Shown here: one piece after another, positions 48,882 to 57,899 of the stretch
Layout: every line of letters begins with the position of its first letter
How positions within the stretch are numbered: the stretch's first letter is position 1
Assembly: GCA_027490725.1 (NCBI GenBank)
Contig: JAIXXN010000030.1
Span: forward strand, 1-57,899
Reading direction: 5' to 3'
Length of the DNA stretch: 57,899 nucleotides
Source: Oxalobacteraceae bacterium
Lineage (GTDB): Bacteria > Pseudomonadota > Gammaproteobacteria > Burkholderiales > Burkholderiaceae_D
Position numbers and translations under genes: made by a program
Notes under the pieces: generated by a model
Databases searched by the model: none
Told to the model about the DNA's origin: nothing
What the model saw: the letters and a program-made list of their open reading frames with translations, nothing else

Positions 48882-50264
48882 ATGGTTCCAGTTTCCCCGA
48901 CTATCTTCAAAGCCTACGACATTCGCGGCATCATCGACAAAACGCTGGACGCCGGTGTGGCGCACAAAATTGGTCAGGCCTTCGGTCAGGCAGCGCTGGC
49001 CAAGGGCGAGCGCACCGTGGTGATTGGTCGTGATGGCCGTCTGTCCGGCCCGACGCTGGCCGCGGCGCTAGCGCAAGGCCTGCAGGCCGCGGGCGTGAAT
49101 GTGATCGATCTGGGTGTGGTGGCCACGCCGATGGTGTATTTCGGCACCAATGTGCTGGGCGCTGCGTCCGGCATCATGGTCACCGGCAGCCACAACCCGC
49201 CTGACTATAACGGCTTCAAAATGGTGCTGGCCGGTGAAGCGATTCACGGCACTGCGATTACCGCACTGTACGACGCAATCGTGGCACATGACGGCAGCAG
49301 CGCCGCCACCGCCGGCACTTACAGCACTTACGATATCCGCGCCCAGTACCTCGAGCGCATCATCGGCGACGTCAAACTGGCGCGTCCGATCAAGATCGCG
49401 GTCGATTGCGGGAATGGCGTCGCTGGTGCTTTTGCCGGTGATCTGTTCCGCGGCATGGGCTGCGAAGTGATTGAAATGTTCTGCGAAGTCGATGGCAATT
49501 TCCCCAACCACCATCCGGATCCGGCCCACCCGGAAAACCTGCAGGATCTGATCCGCATGCTGCAGGACAGCGATGCCGAACTCGGGATCGCCTTCGACGG
49601 CGACGGTGACCGGCTTGGTGTAGTGACCAAAGATGGCCAGATCATCTTCCCGGATCGCCAGATGATGCTGTTTGCTGCCGATGTGCTGAGCCGTCATCCG
49701 GGCGAACAGATTCTGTACGACGTGAAGTGCACGCGCCATCTGGCGCCGTGGATCAGCAAGCATGGCGGCGTGCCGCTGATGTACAAAACCGGTCACTCGC
49801 TGGTGAAAGCCAAGCTGCGTGAAACCGGCGCTCCGCTGGGCGGCGAAATGAGTGGCCACATCTTCTTCAAAGACCGCTGGTACGGTTTCGACGACGGCCT
49901 GTATTCGGGCGCACGTTTGCTGGAAATCCTGACCCGCGAAGCCGATCCGTCGGCGCTGCTGAACTCTCTGCCGCAGTCCGACAGCACGCCGGAATTGCAC
50001 CTGCACCTGAACGAAGGCGAAAACGTCAAGCTGATGGATCAGCTGCGCAGCAACGCCGAATTCCCCGGCAACCAGCAGATCATCACCATCGACGGCCTGC
50101 GCGTGGAGTACCAGGACGGCTTCGGTCTGGCGCGTTCTTCCAATACCACGCCAGTGATCGTGATGCGCTTCGAGGCGGAAACCCCGGCAGCGCTGGCGCG
50201 CATTCAGGGCCAGTTCAAACAGGTGATTCTGGCTGCCAAGCCAGATGCCGAGCTGCCGTTCTAA
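48882..50264 (+). CDS. algC: Phosphomannomutase/phosphoglucomutase
   Basis: The 460-residue alpha-phosphohexomutase interconverts mannose- or glucose-6-phosphate and their 1-phosphates. Glucose-1-phosphate feeds rfbA. IFKAYDIRGIID is the usual start. VTGSHNPPDYNGFK holds the phosphoserine Ser103. FDGDGDRLG is the metal loop, GGEMSGHIFFKDRW the sugar-binding loop, and RSSNTTPVIVMRFE the phosphate-binding domain. The family can act on both sugars; algC is used as in Pseudomonas, and manB is another common name. waaC follows after four bases. Confidence 0.94.
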   Translation: MVPVSPTIFKAYDIRGIIDKTLDAGVAHKIGQAFGQAALAKGERTVVIGRDGRLSGPTLAAALAQGLQAAGVNVIDLGVVATPMVYFGTNVLGAASGIMVTGSHNPPDYNGFKMVLAGEAIHGTAITALYDAIVAHDGSSAATAGTYSTYDIRAQYLERIIGDVKLARPIKIAVDCGNGVAGAFAGDLFRGMGCEVIEMFCEVDGNFPNHHPDPAHPENLQDLIRMLQDSDAELGIAFDGDGDRLGVVTKDGQIIFPDRQMMLFAADVLSRHPGEQILYDVKCTRHLAPWISKHGGVPLMYKTGHSLVKAKLRETGAPLGGEMSGHIFFKDRWYGFDDGLYSGARLLEILTREADPSALLNSLPQSDSTPELHLHLNEGENVKLMDQLRSNAEFPGNQQIITIDGLRVEYQDGFGLARSSNTTPVIVMRFEAETPAALARIQGQFKQVILAAKPDAELPF

Positions 50265-50268
50265 GCCG

Positions 50269-51276
50269 ATGAACGCACCGACTGCCGGCCGCAAGCCGCT
50301 GAATATTCTGCTGGTGCGCGTCTCCTCGCTGGGAGACGTGCTGCACAACCTGCCGATGGTGGCCGACATCGCCCGCCACTTCCCCGACGCGAATATCGAT
50401 TGGGTAGTGGAAGAGGGCTATGTGAGTCTGGTGCGGCTGAATGCGCGGGTGCGCGAGATTATTCCGTTTGCGCTGCGGCGCTGGCGCAAGAGTCTGGGCA
50501 AGCCGGAAACCCGCGCCGAAATCAAAGCCTTCTGGCGCACCCTGCGCCAGCAGCAGTACGACTATGTCTTCGATACCCAGGGCCTGCTCAAGACGGGCGT
50601 GATCATGGGCGCTGCGCGGATCGTGCCGGGCGGCCGCAAGGTCGGTCTGGCCAATGGTAGCGAAGGTTCCGGTTACGAAGGCATCTCGCGCATCTTCCAC
50701 AATCTCAGCGTGCCGACTGATCCGCGTACCCACGCGGTGGCACGCGGGCGCATCGTCGCCGCTGCGGCGCTCGGGTATCAGGTCGACACCCCGGCCGATT
50801 TCGGTCTGCCGGAAGTGGCGGCGGACGAGGCGCGTCCGGAGTGGATGCCGGCCGAAGCGTATGCGGTGTACTTCCACGGCACGGCGCGCGACGCCAAGAA
50901 GTGGGCGCCACAACACTGGATCGAACTGGGCCAGGCACTGGCACCGATGCCGATTCTGCTGCCGTGGGGTTCGCCGAAAGAGCTGGCCGAAGCCGAAGCG
51001 CTGGCAGCCGGCCTGCCGAATGCGCGGGTGCTGCCGAAACTGTCGATGGCCGACGCCATGTTGCTGGCGCGCCATGCCGGGCTGGTGATCGGCGTGGATA
51101 CCGGTCTGACCCACATCGCTGCGGCGTTTGTGCGTCCGACGGTGGAAATCTACGCCGACTCGCCGCGCTGGAAGACCGAAGGTAACTGGTCGCCGCGCAT
51201 TCTCAATCTGGGCGATCAGGGCACACCGCCCTCGGTTGCCGAAGTTCTGGCCGCAGCACGCAGTCTGCTGGCATAA
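50269..51276 (+). CDS. waaC: Lipopolysaccharide heptosyltransferase I
   Basis: The 335-residue GT9 enzyme adds the first L-glycero-D-manno-heptose to Kdo2-lipid A. ILLVRVSSLGDVLHNLPMV includes the catalytic Asp of family 9 and IGVDTGLTHIAAAFVRPTV the C-terminal ADP-heptose-binding motif; FHGTARDAKKWAPQHW is the substrate loop. I chose ATG 50269, four bases after the algC stop. waaA follows by two bases. The heptose phosphatase gmhB, supplying the donor pathway, is at 54396. Confidence 0.95.
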   Translation: MNAPTAGRKPLNILLVRVSSLGDVLHNLPMVADIARHFPDANIDWVVEEGYVSLVRLNARVREIIPFALRRWRKSLGKPETRAEIKAFWRTLRQQQYDYVFDTQGLLKTGVIMGAARIVPGGRKVGLANGSEGSGYEGISRIFHNLSVPTDPRTHAVARGRIVAAAALGYQVDTPADFGLPEVAADEARPEWMPAEAYAVYFHGTARDAKKWAPQHWIELGQALAPMPILLPWGSPKELAEAEALAAGLPNARVLPKLSMADAMLLARHAGLVIGVDTGLTHIAAAFVRPTVEIYADSPRWKTEGNWSPRILNLGDQGTPPSVAEVLAAARSLLA

Positions 51277-51278
51277 CC

Positions 51279-52595
51279 ATGCGTCTGATTTATTCTTTCC
51301 TCTGGTGGCTAGCCTTGCCGCTGGTGCTGACCCGTTTATGGCTGCGCGGCCGCAAAGAGCCCGGCTATCGTCAGCACTGGGGTGAACGGCTGGGCTTTTA
51401 TGCGCGCGCGCAGGGCGCCGCCGATGCGCCCGCGGCTGCGCAGGCCGCGCCGGTGCTGTGGCTGCACGCCGTGTCGGTGGGCGAGACGCGCGCCGCCGAA
51501 CCGCTGGTCGATGCGCTGCTGGCCGAATATCCCGCTAGCCGCATCATCCTCACCCATATGACGCCGACCGGGCGCGCCACCGGCAAAGCGCTGTTTGCGC
51601 GCCATGGCGCACGCCTGCAGCAAGCCTATCTGCCGTATGACACGGTCAGCATGGTGGCACGCTTCATCCGCCACTTCCGTCCGGCCATCTGCATTCTGAT
51701 GGAGACCGAAGTCTGGCCGAATCTGATCGCTGTGTGTGGCGCCCGTGGCGTGCCGGTGGTGCTGGCCAATGCGCGCCTGTCCGAGCGCTCGCTGCGTAAG
51801 TCGCACCGGCTCGGTTCCCTGTTGCTGGACGCGGCGCGTGGCATCACGCTGGTGGCCGCCCAGACCGAGGCTGACGCAGAGCGCGTGCGTTCACTGGGTG
51901 TTGCGAACGTGGCGGTCACCGGCAGCATCAAATTCGATGTGGTGGTGCCGGAAGCGGCGCTGGCGACGGGGGCCGCGCTGCGTAGCGCCATCGGTGCACG
52001 ACCCGTGCTGCTGTGCGCCAGCACCCGCGAAGGTGAAGAAGAACTGATACTGCAGGCCTACACCGAGGCGCGCAGCACGCTGCCGGCGGATCTGCTACTG
52101 CTGATCGTGCCACGTCATCCGCAGCGTTTCGACGCGGTCGAGCAGATGCTCGCGGCGCGTGGTCTGAGCGTGGTCCGGCGCAGTCAGCTGGTACTCAACG
52201 ACGCGGCTGCGCCACTGCCAGCCGGCACCCAGGTGCTGCTGGGCGACTCGATGGGCGAAATGTTTGCCTACTATGCGGCCTGTGATTGCGCCTTCGTCGG
52301 CGGCAGCCTGCTGGCGCTGGGCGGCCAGAATCTGATCGAACCGGCAGCACTGGGCAAGCCGGTGCTGATTGGCCCGCACACCTTCAATTTTGCGCTGGTG
52401 ACGGAAGATGCCATCGCTGCGGGTGGGGCGCAGCGGGTCGCCGATGCTGCCGCACTGATGCAGGCCGCCGCCCATCTGCTGGGCGACAGCGCGGCGCGCG
52501 TCGCCATGGGCCAGCAGGCGCTAGGCTTCGCCAACCAGCACCGTGGCGCCACCGCCCGCACGCTGGCGCTGCTGCCGGGTCTGGAATTGCTGTGA
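51279..52595 (+). CDS. waaA: 3-deoxy-D-manno-octulosonic acid (Kdo) transferase
   Basis: The 438-residue GT30 enzyme adds Kdo to the lipid A precursor. An N-terminal membrane anchor is present (LIYSFLWWLALPLVLTRLW). LWLHAVSVGETRAAEPLV holds the catalytic Glu, THMTPTGRATGKALF and METEVWPNLI are family motifs, and FVGGSLLALGGQNLIEPAAL is the nucleotide-binding region. The ATG at 51279 is two bases after waaC. A hairpin without a T tract follows at 52603-52620, before the convergent metallopeptidase gene. Confidence 0.96.
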   Translation: MRLIYSFLWWLALPLVLTRLWLRGRKEPGYRQHWGERLGFYARAQGAADAPAAAQAAPVLWLHAVSVGETRAAEPLVDALLAEYPASRIILTHMTPTGRATGKALFARHGARLQQAYLPYDTVSMVARFIRHFRPAICILMETEVWPNLIAVCGARGVPVVLANARLSERSLRKSHRLGSLLLDAARGITLVAAQTEADAERVRSLGVANVAVTGSIKFDVVVPEAALATGAALRSAIGARPVLLCASTREGEEELILQAYTEARSTLPADLLLLIVPRHPQRFDAVEQMLAARGLSVVRRSQLVLNDAAAPLPAGTQVLLGDSMGEMFAYYAACDCAFVGGSLLALGGQNLIEPAALGKPVLIGPHTFNFALVTEDAIAAGGAQRVADAAALMQAAAHLLGDSAARVAMGQQALGFANQHRGATARTLALLPGLELL

Positions 52596-52602
52596 ATTCT
52601 GC

Positions 52603-52620
52603 GCGGTGGCAAGCCACTGC
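52603..52620. terminator. Hairpin between convergent waaA and metallopeptidase genes
   Basis: GCGGTGGC (52603-52610) pairs with GCCACTGC (52613-52620), with one wobble pair and a tight loop. There is no T tract; it may simply mark the transcript end. Confidence 0.3.
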
Positions 52621-52658
52621 GCTGCGCGCCTGATGGCTTACCTGTGAACCGCCAGCTG

Positions 52659-53690
52659 TCAGGGGAATAGTACTGGTAGCTCCTGCGCGCGTTTGCGCAG
52701 CAGGTCGCGCGCGGCATCGTAGTGGGGATAGATGCTCTCCACCGCTGCCCAGAAACGTGCGCTGTGGTTCATTTCGAGGATGTGTGCCAGTTCGTGGGCA
52801 ATCACGTAATCGATCAGCGGTAGCGAGAAGTGGATCAGCTTCCAGTTCAGGCGGATCTTGCGTTCGGCCGTGCAGGAACCCCAGCGTGTACCGGCCGAGG
52901 ACAGCCCGAAGTCGCTATACTGTACTCCCAGCCGCTCGGCATACAGATCCAGTCGCTGCACAAACAGCGTTTTCGCTTCCTGCTGATACCATGCTTTAAC
53001 GCGTTCCTTGAGCTGCTCTTCCGTCGCGCCCGGCACCAGAATAATGGTCAGCTGGCGGGTGGCTGCATCGAAGCTGCTGCGGTTGCGGCCGCCCACCTGT
53101 AGTCGCAAATGAATCTCACTGCCCAGATAGGGCAGGCTGGCACCATCGATCCATTCGATTGGCGGTTTTTCCAGTCGTGCCGCGCGGCGCTCGCGGCGCT
53201 CTTTCAGTTTGCTCAGTATCCAGTGCTGCTTGGTGTGGATGGCGTTGTCGATTTCGCTAATGCTGATGCGTTTGGGTGCCGTGACGCGCAGGCCTTCATC
53301 GTCGATCATGAAACCGATTGAGCGGCGGGTCGAGCGACGCAGCGAGTACTCCAGCACAAAGTCGCCCACCATCAGCTGGCGTTTGGGCGGGGCATCGTCG
53401 GGGGCTGGCGGCGCACGACGCGGTTTCACGGGAACTGCGGTCGGTGCGGGGGCGACGTAGGGCGAAACTGGGGGCGGCGGACGCGGGGATGGCGCACCGC
53501 CGGATGGCGCAGCGGTGCCGGGTACAGACCATACGGGCGTGGTGTACACCTGACGGGGAGCTGCTGCCTCCCGGCCAAACAGGTCTAGCTGACTGGTATC
53601 GGGCTTGGCTGGCTGAACCAGCGTCGCCAGATCATCTAGCCAGCGTTGTAGGCGTGGGGCGAAATGACGCGCATTTCTGATTCTATCCAA
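52659..53690 (-). CDS. YgjP-type (DUF45, M48-like) metallopeptidase
   Basis: The protein, up to 343 residues, has a zinc site HELAH (299-303) with a third His at 309 (NHSARFW), and the YgjP core RWGSCTAERKIRLNWKLI. The N-terminal 110 residues are Pro/Ala-rich and likely disordered; QLDLFG at about 34-39 is a conserved-looking element. The gene opens with TTG at 53690, which overlaps the preceding plsC end by 55 bases. This is large, but no other start lies before QLDLFG; GTG at residue 48 would avoid the overlap. Function unknown; YgjP-type proteins are predicted cytoplasmic zinc metalloproteases. Confidence 0.88.
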   Translation of the reverse strand: MDRIRNARHFAPRLQRWLDDLATLVQPAKPDTSQLDLFGREAAAPRQVYTTPVWSVPGTAAPSGGAPSPRPPPPVSPYVAPAPTAVPVKPRRAPPAPDDAPPKRQLMVGDFVLEYSLRRSTRRSIGFMIDDEGLRVTAPKRISISEIDNAIHTKQHWILSKLKERRERRAARLEKPPIEWIDGASLPYLGSEIHLRLQVGGRNRSSFDAATRQLTIILVPGATEEQLKERVKAWYQQEAKTLFVQRLDLYAERLGVQYSDFGLSSAGTRWGSCTAERKIRLNWKLIHFSLPLIDYVIAHELAHILEMNHSARFWAAVESIYPHYDAARDLLRKRAQELPVLFP

Positions 53691-54376
53691 TTTTCCACCT
53701 GTTGCATCATGCCTTCCGGGGTCTGGCCTTCCGGAGAAATCGGTTTGCCTATCGATACTGTAACAAGACCGGGGCGCTTAATGAAAGAATTTTTTGGCCA
53801 GCATTCGCCGGAATTATGCGCGATCGGTACCACCACGGCGCCCGTCTCGATGGCCAGCCGGGTACCGCCGCTTTTGTACTTGCCAGCCTGTCCCACCGGA
53901 ATCCGCGTCCCCTCCGGGAACATGATGATCCACTGGCCATCGGCGAGGCGGCGCTTGCCGTGACGGACCACGTGGGCAAAGGCGTTCTTGCCTTGCGAAC
54001 GGTCGATCGGAATCATGCGCAGCAGCGCCATGGCCCAGCCGAAGAAGGGAATGTAGAGAATCTCCTTCTTGAACACAAACACCAGCGGGCGTGGCAGGTT
54101 AGGCAGCAGGAAGATGGTTTCCCAGGCCGACTGATGCTTCGACAGCACGACCGCCGGTGCGTCCGGGTAGTTCTCGGCGCCTTTGACTTCGTAGCGGATG
54201 CCGCAGATGACTTTGAGGCACCAGATCATGAATACGTTCCAGCGTGCGGTGACGTAGAAGCGCTGGTTGTAGGGCAGCGGTGCAGCGAGGAAGCACACGC
54301 AGGCCCAGACGATGGTGGAGATCACCATCACGATGGTGAAAATCAGGGAACGCAGAAATAAGACAGGATGACCCAA
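53636..54376 (-). CDS. plsC: 1-acyl-sn-glycerol-3-phosphate acyltransferase
   Basis: The 246-residue inner-membrane enzyme makes phosphatidic acid from lysophosphatidate. An N-terminal membrane helix (FLRSLIFTIVMVISTIVWACVCF) leads to the catalytic HX4 motif, SKHQSAWET, where Glu replaces the Asp common elsewhere. FPEGTRIPVG is the second motif. I chose TTG 54376 because GGAG lies six bases upstream and it gives MGHPVLFLRSL and a normal length; TTG 54388 is an alternative. The longer frame to 54517 lies within gmhB. It follows gmhB by 19 bases. Confidence 0.9.
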   Translation of the reverse strand: MGHPVLFLRSLIFTIVMVISTIVWACVCFLAAPLPYNQRFYVTARWNVFMIWCLKVICGIRYEVKGAENYPDAPAVVLSKHQSAWETIFLLPNLPRPLVFVFKKEILYIPFFGWAMALLRMIPIDRSQGKNAFAHVVRHGKRRLADGQWIIMFPEGTRIPVGQAGKYKSGGTRLAIETGAVVVPIAHNSGECWPKNSFIKRPGLVTVSIGKPISPEGQTPEGMMQQVENWIESEMRVISPHAYNAG

Positions 54377-54395
54377 TGCAGACTCCAAAAACTGA

Positions 54396-54977
54396 TTAGC
54401 TGGCAGACGATGGCGCGGCTGGCGCACTAGTCTTGAGCAGATGATTGACCATCGCGGCAAGGTCGGGGAACACCAGCGTACCGGGCGGCAGACCGCCGGT
54501 GGCCTGGGTCTTTTCACCTTTGCCGGTCAATACGAGATAGGGGATGCAGCCGCTGACAAAGCCAGCCTGCAGATCGCGCAGCGAATCGCCCACCGTGGGC
54601 ACGCCTTTCAGGCTGATTTTATAGCGCTGTGCAATTTCCGTGAACATGCCCGGTTTCGGCTTGCGGCAATCGCAGCTGTCGGCTGCGGCGTGCGGGCAGA
54701 AGAAAATCGCATCAATGCTGGCGCCGACCTGCTGCGCCAGATTGTGCAGTTTCTGATGGATGGCGTTGAGGGTGGCCATGTCGAACAGTTCGCGCGCAAT
54801 GCCGGACTGGTTGGATGCGATCACCACCCGGTAGCCCGCCTGATTCAGGCGGGCGATGGCTTCCAGCGAACCGGGAACGGGTATCCACTCGGCCGGAGAT
54901 TTGATGAAATCCGGCGAGTCGTGGTTGATAACGCCGTCGCGATCGAGAATGATCAGTTTAATAGACGGCGTTCCCAT
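54396..54977 (-). CDS. gmhB: D-glycero-beta-D-manno-heptose 1,7-bisphosphate 7-phosphatase
   Basis: The 193-residue HAD-family phosphatase acts in ADP-heptose synthesis for the LPS core. LIILDRDGVIN carries the nucleophile and acid Asp pair. VIASNQSGIAR is motif II. CPHAAADSCDCRKPKPGM is the zinc-binding insert (Cys-x-His, Cys-x-Cys) that marks GmhB, and VGDSLRDLQAG is the metal-binding motif IV. Its ATG immediately follows the glyS stop codon, with no spacing, so the genes are translated from one message. waaC (50269) uses the pathway product. Confidence 0.95.
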   Translation of the reverse strand: MGTPSIKLIILDRDGVINHDSPDFIKSPAEWIPVPGSLEAIARLNQAGYRVVIASNQSGIARELFDMATLNAIHQKLHNLAQQVGASIDAIFFCPHAAADSCDCRKPKPGMFTEIAQRYKISLKGVPTVGDSLRDLQAGFVSGCIPYLVLTGKGEKTQATGGLPPGTLVFPDLAAMVNHLLKTSAPAAPSSAS

Positions 54978-57086
54978 TTAGGCCGCCAGCTTGGAAATGT
55001 CGGCCACCCGGTTGAGCATACCGTGCAGCGAAGACAGCAGCGCCAGACGGTTGTTGCGCAGCGCGACATCTTCGGCCATCACCATCACGTCGTTGAAGAA
55101 GCCATCCACGTCGTCGCGCAGTTGCGCCAGCGTTTTCAGGGTGCCGGCGAAGTCGCCACGGCTGAAGGCCGCATCGATTTCCGGCTGCACACGCAGCACG
55201 GCAGCATGCAGCTTCTGCTCGGCCAGGTCCTGCAGCAGCGCGGTATTCACGCCGGCACCGCCGGTCGCGGCCAGCGCTTCTTCGTTTTTCTTGAGGATGT
55301 TGGTGATGCGCTTGTTGGCAGCGGCCAGCGAAGCCGATTCCGGCAGCGCAGCGAAGGCCTGCACGGCTTCCAGACGCTGCACGATGTCGTCCAGACGATC
55401 CGGGTTCTGTGCTACCACCGCTTCGATTTCGTTCGGCGAGAAGCCGCGTTCGCGCAGGATGCCGCGCAGACGGTCGATCATGAAGACGGTGACGTCGGCC
55501 GATGGATCCTTGAAACCTGCCACATTACCGAACAGCTGCGCGGCTTGCGCCAGCAGTGCACTGATGGTCAGCGGCAGGCGTTTTTCGATCAGCATGCGCA
55601 GCACGCCGAGCGCGTGACGGCGCAGCGCGAACGGGTCTTTGTCGCCGGTTGGCGCCAGACCGATGGCCCAGATGCCGACCAGCGTTTCCAGTTTGTCGGC
55701 CAGTGCCACGGCGGTACCGGTCACGGTCGATGGCAGTGCATCGCCAGCGAAGCGCGGCTGGTAGTGCTCGGAGGCGGCCAGTGCCACATCTTCCGGCTCG
55801 CCATCGTTGCGGGCGTAGTAGGTACCCATGATGCCTTGCAGCTCAGGGAATTCGCCCACCATTTCGGTGACCAGGTCGGCCTTGGACAGGCGCGCAGCGC
55901 GGCTGGCCAGCGCTGCGTCGCCACCGATGGCGCCAGCGATGTAGGCGGCCAGTGCTGCGACGCGTTCACCGCGTGCCGCCTGGGTGCCCAGCTTATTGTG
56001 ATAGACGATTTTTTCCAGCAGCGGCAGGCGCGATTCCAGCGTCTTCTTGCGATCCTGCTCGAAGAAGAATTTGGCGTCGGACAGGCGCGGACGTACCACC
56101 CGCTCGTTACCGTCGATGATGGCGGCCGGCGTGTCGGTCGCAATATTGGAAACGATCAGGAAGCGCGAACGCAGCTTGCCCTTGCTATCGGTCAGGGCGA
56201 AGTATTTCTGGTTGGTTTGCATGGTCAGGATCAGGCATTCCTGCGGCACGGCCAGATATTCTTCTTCGAATTTGCATTCATAGACCACTGGCCATTCCAC
56301 CAGCGCAGCGACTTCGTCGAGCAGCGCTTCCGGCATCAGCACCGTATCGGCACCGGCTTTGGCCAGCAGTTCGGCGCGGATTTTTTCCTTGCGCTGTTCG
56401 ACGCCGGCCAGTACTTTGCCTGCGCTCTCGAGCGTGGCAGCGTAGCTGTCGGCATCCTTGATGGTGACCAGACGCTGGCCCGCTGCGGTCAGGAAGCGGT
56501 GGCCTTCGCTGACGTTACCAGCGCTCAGACCGAGCAGAGTCAGTGGCACGATGCTCGAACCATGCAGGGCGATCAGGCTGTGTGCCGGACGCACGAACTG
56601 CACGGTGCTGCCGTCAGGACGCTGGTAGCTCATCACTTTCGGAATCGGCAGCTTGGCCACGGATTCTTCCAGTGCCAGTTGCAGGCCGCTGTGCAGGGCA
56701 CTACCGGCTGCCGTGTAGGTGTAGAAGAAGCTTTCCGCCTTGCCGTCCTGGGCGCGTTCCAGATCGGCCACGCTCAGGTCAGGGAAGCCCAGTGCCGCCA
56801 GTTTCTTGGCCAGCGGGGCGGTGCCGTTACCGTTGGCGTCCAGCGCCACGGCAACCGGCAGTACTTTTTCACGGATGGCTTTATCCGGCGAGGTGGCGCG
56901 TACCTTGGTGATCGACACGGCCAGACGGCGCGGCGAGGCAAACGGGGTGGCGACGCTGTCGGCTTCCAGGAAGTCGCGCGATTTCAGGCCGTTGACGATG
57001 CCGGCAGCAAAGGCTGCGCCCAGTTTGGCGAGCGCCTTCGGCGGCAGTTCTTCGGTCAGCAGTTCGATGAGCAGAGTTTGAGTCAT
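54978..57086 (-). CDS. glyS: Glycyl-tRNA synthetase, beta subunit
   Basis: The 702-residue subunit of the alpha2-beta2 glycyl-tRNA synthetase binds t[22 protein letters not shown] is the family N-terminus. Later blocks include [28 protein letters not shown] and [19 protein letters not shown] sequence ([14 protein letters not shown]), and [13 protein letters not shown]. The C-terminal part is the helical anticodon-binding region. The ATG 57086 lies 14 bases after the glyQ stop. gmhB begins directly at its end. Confidence 0.97.
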   Translation of the reverse strand: MTQTLLIELLTEELPPKALAKLGAAFAAGIVNGLKSRDFLEADSVATPFASPRRLAVSITKVRATSPDKAIREKVLPVAVALDANGNGTAPLAKKLAALGFPDLSVADLERAQDGKAESFFYTYTAAGSALHSGLQLALEESVAKLPIPKVMSYQRPDGSTVQFVRPAHSLIALHGSSIVPLTLLGLSAGNVSEGHRFLTAAGQRLVTIKDADSYAATLESAGKVLAGVEQRKEKIRAELLAKAGADTVLMPEALLDEVAALVEWPVVYECKFEEEYLAVPQECLILTMQTNQKYFALTDSKGKLRSRFLIVSNIATDTPAAIIDGNERVVRPRLSDAKFFFEQDRKKTLESRLPLLEKIVYHNKLGTQAARGERVAALAAYIAGAIGGDAALASRAARLSKADLVTEMVGEFPELQGIMGTYYARNDGEPEDVALAASEHYQPRFAGDALPSTVTGTAVALADKLETLVGIWAIGLAPTGDKDPFALRRHALGVLRMLIEKRLPLTISALLAQAAQLFGNVAGFKDPSADVTVFMIDRLRGILRERGFSPNEIEAVVAQNPDRLDDIVQRLEAVQAFAALPESASLAAANKRITNILKKNEEALAATGGAGVNTALLQDLAEQKLHAAVLRVQPEIDAAFSRGDFAGTLKTLAQLRDDVDGFFNDVMVMAEDVALRNNRLALLSSLHGMLNRVADISKLAA

Positions 57087-57100
57087 AGGATATATACAGT

Positions 57101-57899
57101 TTATTCAGCAGCGGCGGCGGTCGTGTTAGCCAAGGCGGGAGCCATCGGGAAACCCAGACGTTCGCGCGAATCGTAGTAAGCCTGAGCAACCAGACGCGAC
57201 AGGGCACGTACCCGGCCGATGTAGGCGGCGCGTTCGGTCACGGAAATGGCGCCACGGGCGTCCAGCAAGTTGAAGCTGTGCGACGCTTTCATGATCTGCT
57301 CGTAAGCGGGCAGCGTCAGTTGCAAGTCGATCAGGCGCTTGGCTTCCGATTCGTGGTTGTTGAACTGGGCAAACAGCAGTTCCGTATTCGAGTGCTCGAA
57401 GTTGTAGGCCGACTGCTCGACTTCGTTCTGGTGGAATACGTCGCCGTATTTCAGCACCTTGGTTTCGCCGTTTTCTTCCCAGCTCGTCCAGATCAGGTCG
57501 TACATATTTTCGACGCCCTGCAGATACATCGCCAGACGCTCGACGCCATAGGTGATTTCACCCAGCACCGGTTTGCAATCGAGACCGCCGACCTGCTGGA
57601 AGTAGGTGAACTGCGTCACTTCCATGCCGTTCAGCCAGACTTCCCAACCCAGACCCCAGGCCCCCAGCGTCGGCGATTCCCAGTCATCTTCCACGAAGCG
57701 CACGTCGTTCTGCTGCAGGTCCAGGCCCAGTGCGGCCAGCGAACCCAGATACAGGTCGAGGATGTTTTCCGGCGCCGGCTTCATCACTACCTGATACTGG
57801 TAGTAGTGCTGGCCACGGTTAGGGTTTTCGCCATAACGGCCGTCTTTCGGGCGGCGCGACGGTTGCACATACGCGGCACGCCAAGGCTCCGGGCCAATC
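57101..57899 (-). CDS. glyQ: Glycyl-tRNA synthetase, alpha subunit, 5'-truncated by window
   Basis: About 265 residues of the catalytic alpha subunit, which forms glycyl adenylate, are visible; the start lies beyond base 57899, and the frame is open to the window end ([10 protein letters not shown] then [18 protein letters not shown]). The latter is the conserved ATP/glycine site. [25 protein letters not shown] and [15 protein letters not shown] are class II motifs 2 and 3. The extreme C-terminus is Ala-rich. It precedes glyS by 14 bases in the usual glyQS order. Confidence 0.97.
   Translation of the reverse strand, partial: IGPEPWRAAYVQPSRRPKDGRYGENPNRGQHYYQYQVVMKPAPENILDLYLGSLAALGLDLQQNDVRFVEDDWESPTLGAWGLGWEVWLNGMEVTQFTYFQQVGGLDCKPVLGEITYGVERLAMYLQGVENMYDLIWTSWEENGETKVLKYGDVFHQNEVEQSAYNFEHSNTELLFAQFNNHESEAKRLIDLQLTLPAYEQIMKASHSFNLLDARGAISVTERAAYIGRVRALSRLVAQAYYDSRERLGFPMAPALANTTAAAAE

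Noticed and set aside
54441..57176. A 911-codon plus-strand open frame opposite gmhB, glyS and the end of glyQ
   Set aside because: Long antisense frames are common in GC-rich DNA; the minus strand codes well-known enzymes throughout.

Overview
The window is a GC-rich, gene-dense chromosomal segment of a betaproteobacterium, most likely of the family Oxalobacteraceae. The evidence is gene content and order: nrdAB followed by an alanine/lysine/proline-rich histone H1-like gene; aroQ-accB-accC-prmA followed by a DUF3426 zinc-ribbon protein; a pilGHIJ-chpA cluster next to a rubredoxin gene; pyrR-pyrB-pyrC'; and glyQ-glyS-gmhB-plsC. A REP-like inverted repeat between chpA and the photolyase gene also resembles elements I associate with this family. 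I cannot fix the genus from sequence alone. I see no rRNA, tRNA, CRISPR array, insertion sequence, integrase or prophage gene.

Layout. 1-5.2 kb: 3' part of nrdA, nrdB, an 850-bp stretch without a convincing gene, and the H1-like protein. 5.2-13.2 kb: yggT (+), then a long minus-strand series: conserved protein, tlpA, aroQ, accB, accC, prmA, DUF3426 protein, PfkB-type kinase. 13.3-20.5 kb (+): mpl, yqiA-like esterase, ubiC, RNase II, a TonB-type protein, aroE, mtgA, several with 1-4 base overlaps. 20.7-24.9 kb (+): corA and an ABC transporter made of a fused double permease plus an ATPase with an extra C-terminal domain. 25-27.4 kb: hemL and a thiD-like gene (-), then rubredoxin (+). 27.4-36.7 kb (+): a complete-looking core of the Chp/Pil chemosensory system that controls type IV pili, ending in an 1856-residue ChpA. 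36.8-43.1 kb: photolyase (-), then yqgE, ruvX, pyrR, pyrB, a non-catalytic dihydroorotase homologue and an acyltransferase (+). 43.1-52.6 kb: apaH (-), then rfbBACD, a WecA-type glycosyltransferase, algC/manB, waaC and waaA (+). 52.7-57.9 kb (-): glyQ (5' end beyond the window), glyS, gmhB, plsC and a YgjP-type metallopeptidase.

How it fits together. The main theme is the envelope: dTDP-rhamnose supply, a lipid-linked glycan initiator, hexose-phosphate mutase, heptose phosphatase, heptosyl- and Kdo-transferases for LPS; Mpl and MtgA for peptidoglycan; AccBC and two acyltransferases for lipids. The remainder is central metabolism (deoxynucleotides, pyrimidines, shikimate, haem, ubiquinone) and motility signalling.

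No large undescribed system stands out. The points most worth a second look are: the thiD-like kinase lacking the family's catalytic cysteine; the long structured leader (39-bp dyad, terminator-like hairpin) before the H1-like gene; the inverted REP-like element that exactly fills the gap between two convergent genes; the dual-permease ABC transporter with no binding protein beside it; and a 217-residue conserved protein of unknown function overlapping tlpA.
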